Part shown: positions 58,584 to 64,000 of the stretch, one piece after another
Layout: each line of letters begins with the position of its first letter
Numbering within the stretch: the stretch's first letter is position 1
Source of the DNA: Streptococcus sp. oral taxon 058 str. F0407
GTDB taxonomy: Bacteria; Bacillota; Bacilli; Lactobacillales; Streptococcaceae
Assembly (NCBI RefSeq): GCF_000235485.1
Contig: NZ_JH378889.1
Coordinates: forward strand, 29,461 to 93,460
Reading direction: 5' to 3'
DNA length: 64,000 nucleotides
Made by a program: the position numbers and the translations under genes
Notes under the pieces: model-generated
What the model was told of the DNA's origin: nothing
Databases searched by the model: none
Seen by the model: the letters and a program-made list of their open reading frames with translations, nothing else

Positions 58584-60266
58584 ATGATGACGAACATAAA
58601 ACCACATGGGCCATTACCAAGTCAGGCCCAGCTAGCTTATTTAGAGGATGAACTAGCTGCCTTTATCCATTTTGGTCCCAATACCTTTTATGACCAGGAA
58701 TGGGGAAGTGGGCAAGAGGATCCCAAGCGTTTTAACCCGACCAAGTTAGATGCGCGTGAATGGGTTCGGGTACTCAAAGAAACGGGTTTTAAAAAGCTGA
58801 TTTTGGTGGTCAAGCACCATGATGGTTTTGTCCTCTACCCGACCGCTTACACAGACTATTCGGTCAAGGCTAGTCCTTGGAGGGATGGAAAGGGGGACTT
58901 GCTCCTTGAAGTTTCCCAAGCTGCAACTGAGTTTGACATGGATATGGGAGTTTATTTATCTCCTTGGGATGCCCATAGTCCCCTCTATCATGTGGACCAA
59001 GAAGCAGACTACAATGCCTATTATCTGGCTCAGTTGAAGGAAATCTTATCAAATCCTGACTATGGGAATGCTGGTAAGTTTGCTGAGGTTTGGATGGATG
59101 GTGCCAGAGGGGAAGGGGCCCAGCAGGTCAACTATGAGTTTGAGACTTGGTTTGAAACTATTCATGATCTACAAGGGGATTGCTTGATATTCTCAACAGA
59201 GGGAACTAGTATTCGCTGGATTGGCAATGAACGGGGCTATGCAGGGGATCCCTTGTGGCAAAAAGTCAAGCCCGACCAGTTGGGGACAGAGGCTGCATTA
59301 GATTATCTACAGCACGGAGATTCTTCGGGTACGTTGTTTTCAATCGGTGAGGCAGATGTTTCCCTTCGCCCGGGTTGGTTTTACCATGAGGATCAGGATC
59401 CTAAGTCTCTTGAGGAGTTGATCGAAATCTACTTTCATTCAGTGGGGCGAGGAACCCCTCTCTTGCTCAATATTCCACCAAACCAAGATGGTCTCTTTGA
59501 TGAAAGAGATATCCAGCGACTGTATGAATTTAGAGCCTACCGTGACGCACTCTATAGCGAAGATTTGGCTCTGGGAGCCAAGGTATCTGGTCCGGCTCTA
59601 TCAGCAGACTTTGCCTGTCATCATCTGACAGATGGACTGGATACTAGTTCTTGGGCAAGTGATGCAGAGTTGCCCATCCAGTTAGAACTCGATTTAGGAA
59701 CTACCAAGACTTTTGATGTGATCGAGCTGAGGGAAGAGTTGAAGTTGGGGCAACGCATCGCTGACTTCCATGTTCAGGTAGAGTCGGATGGTTTCTGGCA
59801 GGAGTTTGGGTCAGGATTTACAGTGGGCTATAAACGCCTTTTGCGAGGATCCATGGTAGAGGCTCAGAAGGTGCGTGTAATCATCACAGAGGCACAGGAT
59901 TTGCCAGTATTAACTAAGATTTCACTTTATAAAACACCTAGCTTGTCGAAAAAAGAAGCTGTTCAGCAACTAGAGTTTTCAGAAAAAAGTCTAGCTGTGA
60001 CCAAGGGAGAAAATGCCCATTTTACAGTTAAGCGCAGAGAATGTAGTGGTCCTTTAGAAGCTAAGATTTCGATTCAACCCGGGACGGGTGTGCATGGTGT
60101 CGCTTATCAGGATGAGATTCAAGTCCTTATGTTTCAAGCTGGCGAGACTGAAAAAAGGTTGACGCTTCCAACCTTGTATTTCGCAGGAGATAAAACCTTG
60201 GATTTCTATCTGAACCTAATGGTGGATGGTCATCTTATTGATCAACTCCAAGTCCAAGTTTCATAA
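58584..60266 (+). CDS. GH29 alpha-L-fucosidase
   Basis: This roughly 560-residue glycoside hydrolase removes alpha-L-fucose. It has the GH29 barrel (about 1-330: FIHFGPNTF, VVKHHDGFVLYPT, and the nucleophile Asp in EVWMDGARGEG) followed by beta-rich C-terminal domains, one of them F5/8C-like (about 340-440). There is no signal peptide, so it should act in the cytoplasm on imported oligosaccharides. The frame opens at 58527, but that part would be encoded by the DnaA-box palindrome; the twin ATG at 58584/58587 fits the conserved N terminus better. It converges with GH92. Confidence 0.9.
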   Translation: MMTNIKPHGPLPSQAQLAYLEDELAAFIHFGPNTFYDQEWGSGQEDPKRFNPTKLDAREWVRVLKETGFKKLILVVKHHDGFVLYPTAYTDYSVKASPWRDGKGDLLLEVSQAATEFDMDMGVYLSPWDAHSPLYHVDQEADYNAYYLAQLKEILSNPDYGNAGKFAEVWMDGARGEGAQQVNYEFETWFETIHDLQGDCLIFSTEGTSIRWIGNERGYAGDPLWQKVKPDQLGTEAALDYLQHGDSSGTLFSIGEADVSLRPGWFYHEDQDPKSLEELIEIYFHSVGRGTPLLLNIPPNQDGLFDERDIQRLYEFRAYRDALYSEDLALGAKVSGPALSADFACHHLTDGLDTSSWASDAELPIQLELDLGTTKTFDVIELREELKLGQRIADFHVQVESDGFWQEFGSGFTVGYKRLLRGSMVEAQKVRVIITEAQDLPVLTKISLYKTPSLSKKEAVQQLEFSEKSLAVTKGENAHFTVKRRECSGPLEAKISIQPGTGVHGVAYQDEIQVLMFQAGETEKRLTLPTLYFAGDKTLDFYLNLMVDGHLIDQLQVQVS

Positions 60267-60300
60267 AAGAAGAACCTTTGCGCCATGCAAAGGTTCTTTT
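60266..60300. terminator. Bidirectional terminator between GH29 and GH92 genes
   Basis: AAGAACCTTTG/CAAAGGTTCTT stem with loop CGCCATG, A-rich left and TTTT right. Confidence 0.92.
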
Positions 60301-60302
60301 GG

Positions 60303-62390
60303 TTATGAGTGATTTGGTAGCCAGCTGAGGGTGAAGGTCAGTTGCTCAGATTTCAAGAGGTCCTGGTGTTGGATGCTAGATACAGGAGTCTTGTCCAATC
60401 GACACTCTTTGACAAAGTTAAAATGGCTGTAGTTTTGCTCAGCATGGATATCTAGCCATTTATTTTCCTTAGCTAGGTAGACACGGAGATGATCAAAGAG
60501 GGGAATTCCTAGGTCGTAGCTTGGTCTTCCTGGACAGGTCGGGTAGAATCCAAGAGCCGACCAGATATACCAAGCAGAAAGACTACCGTTGTCCTCATCG
60601 CCAGGGTAGGCTTCCCAGCTTGGTTTGAAGGCCTTCTGACGTAGCGTCTTGATGAGAAGGCTAGTGTATTCAGGGTAGTCACTGTAGCGGAAGAGATAAG
60701 GGATGTGGAAGCTAGGTTGGTTGGAAATGGCAATTTGCCCAAAAGAAGCGGTAGCCATCTCGCTCATTTCATGAATCTCGTAACCATAGCCAGTCGTTTC
60801 AAAGAGAGGAGTAGCCTGACAGGTTTTCAAAAGGTAGCGGCTAAAGTTTTTCTTTCCACCCATCAGTTGACGCAAACCTGGGATGTCGTGGAGGACGCCT
60901 AAAGTAGCTTGAATGGCTGAACATTCAGCGTAGTCGCGTCCCCAACTATAAGGAGAGAAGTCAGGGCGGAAGTTGCCTTGATTGTCTCGTGCTCTCATGT
61001 AGCCTGTCTCAGCGTCAAATAGATGACGGTAATTTTGCGACGCGACCTTATAAGTTTGGGCGATGTCATTCTGACCAAGCTTTTCGGCGCAGCTGGCGAT
61101 ACAAAAGTCACTATAGGCATAGTCTAGGGTGTGGCTGACACTTTCGTGGTGGTCGGTTGAAAGATAACCTAATTCTTGGTATTGAGCTAAACCGTGGCGA
61201 CCGTTGATCCCAAGAGGATCAGACTTGGTGGCTGTTTCAAGCATGGCTTGGAGGAGTTCTTCTTCCAAGTCGGGGGCCATTTCCTTGCAGGCGCTATCTG
61301 CGATAATGCCGTCTAAAAGAGTGCCAGGCATCATGCCACGTTCATCTGGAGCTAGCCATTTTGGAAGAAAACCAGTATCGCGGTAGCTATTGAGGAAACC
61401 TTCTAGAAAGCGGTGATAGTGTTCCGGTATGATAAGGGCAAAGAGGGGGAAGGTAGTGCGGAAGGTATCCCAGAAACCATTGTTGCTAAAGAGGACGCTA
61501 GGTTTGACAGTGCCAGTAGCCAGATCTATGTGGATGGCCTGCCCTGACTCGTTCACCTCATAAAATGTCTGCGGGAAGAGGAAGAGTCTGTAGATGCAGT
61601 GATCAAAGAAGGTTCGGTCAGCCTCTCCTGTCTCTATAACGTCAAAACGATGGAGGAGATTTTCCCAGTCCGCTTGTGCACTTGCTTTACAGTTATCAAA
61701 GTCCGTTTGAGGTAGATTAAGCAGCGCTTGAGAAGGAGAGATGAAAGAAGTCGCTAGCTGGATCTCAGCATGGCTATCTGCGAGGTCAATTCGCCAGTCT
61801 CCGCTTTCTTGGCTGACAGCAAGAATATCCGTATCCATTTGTAGGGCAGTGAACAGCATCAGCGGATTTTTATTGGTCTCTGTTTTGCCTTCTTGTCTTA
61901 GGGCCAGAGTCCGCTTATCTACTTGCTCTACTGTCAGTTCATCTGCTGCGTGAAGATAGAGGGAGAGAGCCTTGCCTTGCTTTTGCTGGAAACGAATTGA
62001 AGCACCGTAGCAAGTCGGTGTGAGCTGAGTTTCAATCTGATAGCGCAGAGAAAAGAGCTTCAAATAGTGAGGCTGGAAGCAAGCTTTATCTATATCATAA
62101 GAGGACTGGCGGTGAAAGAGACTGTCTCCCCCAAGCTGACCTGTGACAGGTGTTAGGAGGAGCCAAGAGTAGTCGCCAATCCAAGGGCTGGGCTGGTGGG
62201 TCAATCGAATCCCCTGAAAGATGGGTAGATGCGGATCGAAGAACCAAGCTCCCTCCTGGTCACTGGTCTGGGGCACAAAATAATTCATCCCAAAAGGCAC
62301 GCCTGTATAAGGCAGGGTATTTCCCCGAGAGAAGGCCTGCTTGCTAGCAGTACCAAAGCGGGTATCGATGGTTTCAAGTAGTGGTTTCAT
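60303..62390 (-). CDS. GH92 alpha-mannosidase
   Basis: The 695-residue protein is a GH92 calcium-dependent alpha-mannosidase; pneumococcal relatives act on alpha-1,2-linked mannose of N-glycans. Family motifs are the GNNGFWDTFRT-like stretch (SNNGFWDTFRTTFPL), and YPGDEDNGSLSAWYIWSALGFYP near residue 600. No signal peptide is seen. It is on the strand opposite to GH29 and GH125 and has a minus-strand -10 (TATAAT, 62417-62422). Confidence 0.92.
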   Translation of the reverse strand: MKPLLETIDTRFGTASKQAFSRGNTLPYTGVPFGMNYFVPQTSDQEGAWFFDPHLPIFQGIRLTHQPSPWIGDYSWLLLTPVTGQLGGDSLFHRQSSYDIDKACFQPHYLKLFSLRYQIETQLTPTCYGASIRFQQKQGKALSLYLHAADELTVEQVDKRTLALRQEGKTETNKNPLMLFTALQMDTDILAVSQESGDWRIDLADSHAEIQLATSFISPSQALLNLPQTDFDNCKASAQADWENLLHRFDVIETGEADRTFFDHCIYRLFLFPQTFYEVNESGQAIHIDLATGTVKPSVLFSNNGFWDTFRTTFPLFALIIPEHYHRFLEGFLNSYRDTGFLPKWLAPDERGMMPGTLLDGIIADSACKEMAPDLEEELLQAMLETATKSDPLGINGRHGLAQYQELGYLSTDHHESVSHTLDYAYSDFCIASCAEKLGQNDIAQTYKVASQNYRHLFDAETGYMRARDNQGNFRPDFSPYSWGRDYAECSAIQATLGVLHDIPGLRQLMGGKKNFSRYLLKTCQATPLFETTGYGYEIHEMSEMATASFGQIAISNQPSFHIPYLFRYSDYPEYTSLLIKTLRQKAFKPSWEAYPGDEDNGSLSAWYIWSALGFYPTCPGRPSYDLGIPLFDHLRVYLAKENKWLDIHAEQNYSHFNFVKECRLDKTPVSSIQHQDLLKSEQLTFTLSWLPNHS

Positions 62391-62561
62391 AGTCTTTCCT
62401 TCAGCTGTTTTTCTACATTATATCAGAAACAGAGGAGCTTTAGATAGGAGGTTCAAAAGAAAGCAATTTTGTAGAAAAAAGACTAACATTTGTGTATATA
62501 TTTTCTAGCATAAAAACTATATACTGAACATGAAACTTGTTTGAAAGAGGTAAAATCGATT

Positions 62562-63842
62562 ATGGTTTATTCAAAAGAGATTGTTAGAGAATGGCTAGAC
62601 GAAATAGCAGAGCGTGCCAAGGACCATCCGGAGTGGGTGGATGTCTTTGAGCGATGCTACACCGACACCTTGGACAATACAGTTGAGATATTGGAAGATG
62701 GTTCAACTTTTGTGCTCACAGGAGACATTCCCGCTATGTGGCTTCGTGACTCGACGGCCCAACTCAGACCATATCTTCATGTGGCTAAAAGAGATGCTCT
62801 TTTGCGCCAGACCATTGCAGGTTTGGTCAAGCGTCAGATGACCTTGGTGCTCAAGGATCCTTATGCCAACTCTTTTAACATTGAGGAGAACTGGAAAGGT
62901 CACCATGAGACAGACCACACCGACCTTAACGGCTGGATTTGGGAGCGTAAGTATGAGGTGGACTCTCTTTGCTATCCTTTGCAGTTGGCTTATCTCCTTT
63001 GGAAAGAAACAGGAGAAACCAGCCAGTTTGATGAGACTTTTGTCGCAGCGACCAAGGAAATTCTTCATCTCTGGACGGTAGAGCAAGATCACAACAACTC
63101 TCCTTATCGTTTTGTTCGTGATACCGACCGTAAGGAAGATACGCTGGTAAATGATGGCTTTGGTCCTGATTTTGCCGTGACAGGTATGACCTGGTCAGCC
63201 TTTCGTCCGAGTGATGACTACTGTCAGTATAGCTACTTGATTCCGTCCAATATGTTTGCGGTCGTTGTCTTGGGTTATGTCCAAGAAATCTTTGCAGAAT
63301 TGAATCTAGCTGATAGCGAGAGTGTCATCGCAGACGCTAAACGCCTCCAAGCAGAGATCCAAGAAGGGATCGAAAACTATGCCTACACCACCAATAGCAA
63401 GGGTGAAAAGATTTACGCCTTTGAAGTGGATGGTTTGGGAAATGCCAGCATCATGGATGATCCAAATGTACCAAGTCTACTGGCTGCTCCCTATCTTGGT
63501 TACTGTGATGTGGATGATGAAGTGTATCAAGCAACTCGTCGGACCATTTTGAGCCCTGAAAATCCATACTTCTATCAAGGAGAATACGCTAGCGGTCTCG
63601 GAAGTTCTCATACCTTCTACCGCTATATCTGGCCAATCGCCCTTTCTATCCAAGGCTTGACAACAAGAGATAAGGCGGAGAAGAAATTCTTGCTCGATCA
63701 GCTCGTTGCCTGCGATGGTGGCACAGGTGTCATGCACGAAAGCTTCCACGTAGATGATCCAACGCTCTACTCTCGCGAATGGTTCTCATGGGCCAACATG
63801 ATGTTCTGTGAGTTAGTCTTGGATTACCTGGGTATCCGTTAA
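62562..63842 (+). CDS. GH125 exo-alpha-1,6-mannosidase
   Basis: The 426-residue product matches GH125 (formerly DUF1237), metal-independent exo-alpha-1,6-mannosidases. Motifs include PAMWLRDSTAQLRPYL, NDGFGPDFAVTGMTWSAFRPSDD and DDPNVPSLLAAPYLGY. It is a cytoplasmic enzyme by lack of a signal peptide. The frame opens at TTG 62541, but the ATG at 62562 lies 11 bases after GAAAGAGG. It should act with GH92 and GH29 on host N-glycan fragments. The stop codon touches the BOX element. Confidence 0.93.
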   Translation: MVYSKEIVREWLDEIAERAKDHPEWVDVFERCYTDTLDNTVEILEDGSTFVLTGDIPAMWLRDSTAQLRPYLHVAKRDALLRQTIAGLVKRQMTLVLKDPYANSFNIEENWKGHHETDHTDLNGWIWERKYEVDSLCYPLQLAYLLWKETGETSQFDETFVAATKEILHLWTVEQDHNNSPYRFVRDTDRKEDTLVNDGFGPDFAVTGMTWSAFRPSDDYCQYSYLIPSNMFAVVVLGYVQEIFAELNLADSESVIADAKRLQAEIQEGIENYAYTTNSKGEKIYAFEVDGLGNASIMDDPNVPSLLAAPYLGYCDVDDEVYQATRRTILSPENPYFYQGEYASGLGSSHTFYRYIWPIALSIQGLTTRDKAEKKFLLDQLVACDGGTGVMHESFHVDDPTLYSREWFSWANMMFCELVLDYLGIR

Positions 63843-64000
63843 TACTCTTCGAAAATCTCTTCAAACCACGTCAGCTTCGCCTTGCCGTAGGTATGGTTAC
63901 TGACTTCGTCAGTTCTATCCACAACCTCAAAACAGTGTTTTGAGCTGACTTCGTCAGTTCTATCTACAACCTCAAAGCAGTGCTTTGAGCAGCCTGCGGC
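63842..64000 (+). repeat. BOX element (boxA, two boxB copies, start of boxC)
   Basis: The stretch starts with ATACTCTTCGAAAATCTC and contains CGTCAGCTTCGCCTTGCCGTAG, the boxA sequence (reverse complement of the BOX typing primer, with one difference). Two boxB copies begin near 63899 and 63944 (TGACTTCGTCAGTTCTAT then ACCTCAAARCAGTGYTTTGA), and AGCAGCCTGCGGC at the edge is the start of boxC. BOX repeats are typical of pneumococcus and its mitis-group relatives. Confidence 0.93.

Noticed and set aside
63913..63925. CTATCCACA inside boxB, one base off a DnaA box
   Set aside because: It is part of the standard BOX repeat and has no inverted partner, so it does not extend the DnaA-box observation.

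Overview
The window is a low-GC Firmicute chromosome segment from a mitis-group Streptococcus (S. mitis, S. oralis or a close relative of S. pneumoniae). The evidence is the gene order (guaB, recF, the M16 pair, rodZ, pgsA, ecfA1A2T, mreCD, pcsB, rpsB, tsf), late-competence promoters in front of comFA and cbpD, a choline-binding CbpD protein, the dltXABCD, adcRCBA and arcABC blocks, and a BOX repeat at the right edge. From memory, several stretches differ from reference pneumococci: a thiolase after hpf, a nadR-pnuC-Nudix operon after clpC, and an LPxTG 5'-nucleotidase between dlt and adc. The species call is therefore an inference. No rRNA, tRNA, CRISPR array, prophage or intact insertion sequence was seen.

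Bases 1-13,700 are core genome: the 3' part of guaB, convergent recF/yaaA, an inactive/active M16 peptidase pair, rodZ and pgsA, the ECF vitamin transporter energizing module, mreCD, the division hydrolase pcsB (WalR-type box upstream) and rpsB-tsf with structured RNA around both genes. Bases 13,700-25,300 hold cysK, a PH-domain protein and a YigZ protein on the minus strand, then comFA-comFC, hpf, a thiolase, gdpP-rplI-dnaB-veg and cbpD.

Bases 25,300-38,900 hold polA, a TPP-riboswitch-controlled thiamine-precursor ABC transporter, ctsR-clpC, an NAD-precursor salvage operon with a Nudix/winged-helix protein, a small membrane protein, a lipoprotein with an exact WalR box over its -10, and a DUF1275 protein. 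Bases 38,900-51,300 hold dusB/hslO (minus), the D-alanylation operon dltXABCD, the surface 5'-nucleotidase and the zinc uptake operon adcRCBA.

Bases 51,300-57,950 are the arginine deiminase system on the minus strand (arcA, arcB, arcC, a YfcC/ArcD-type carrier, an M20 dipeptidase), with a strong promoter and a full-consensus cre just upstream of arcA. Bases 58,250-63,840 encode glycan-degrading enzymes without signal peptides (GH29 fucosidase, GH92 and GH125 mannosidases), followed by a BOX element.

The observations most worth a second look are in non-coding DNA: two inverted DnaA-box palindromes bracketing the long leader before GH29; mutually exclusive hairpins in the rpsB-tsf spacer that could hide the tsf ribosome binding site; a long imperfect inverted repeat between arcB and arcC; direct repeats in the nadR promoter; and polA and comFA start codons placed so close to their promoters that the transcripts should be leaderless or nearly so.
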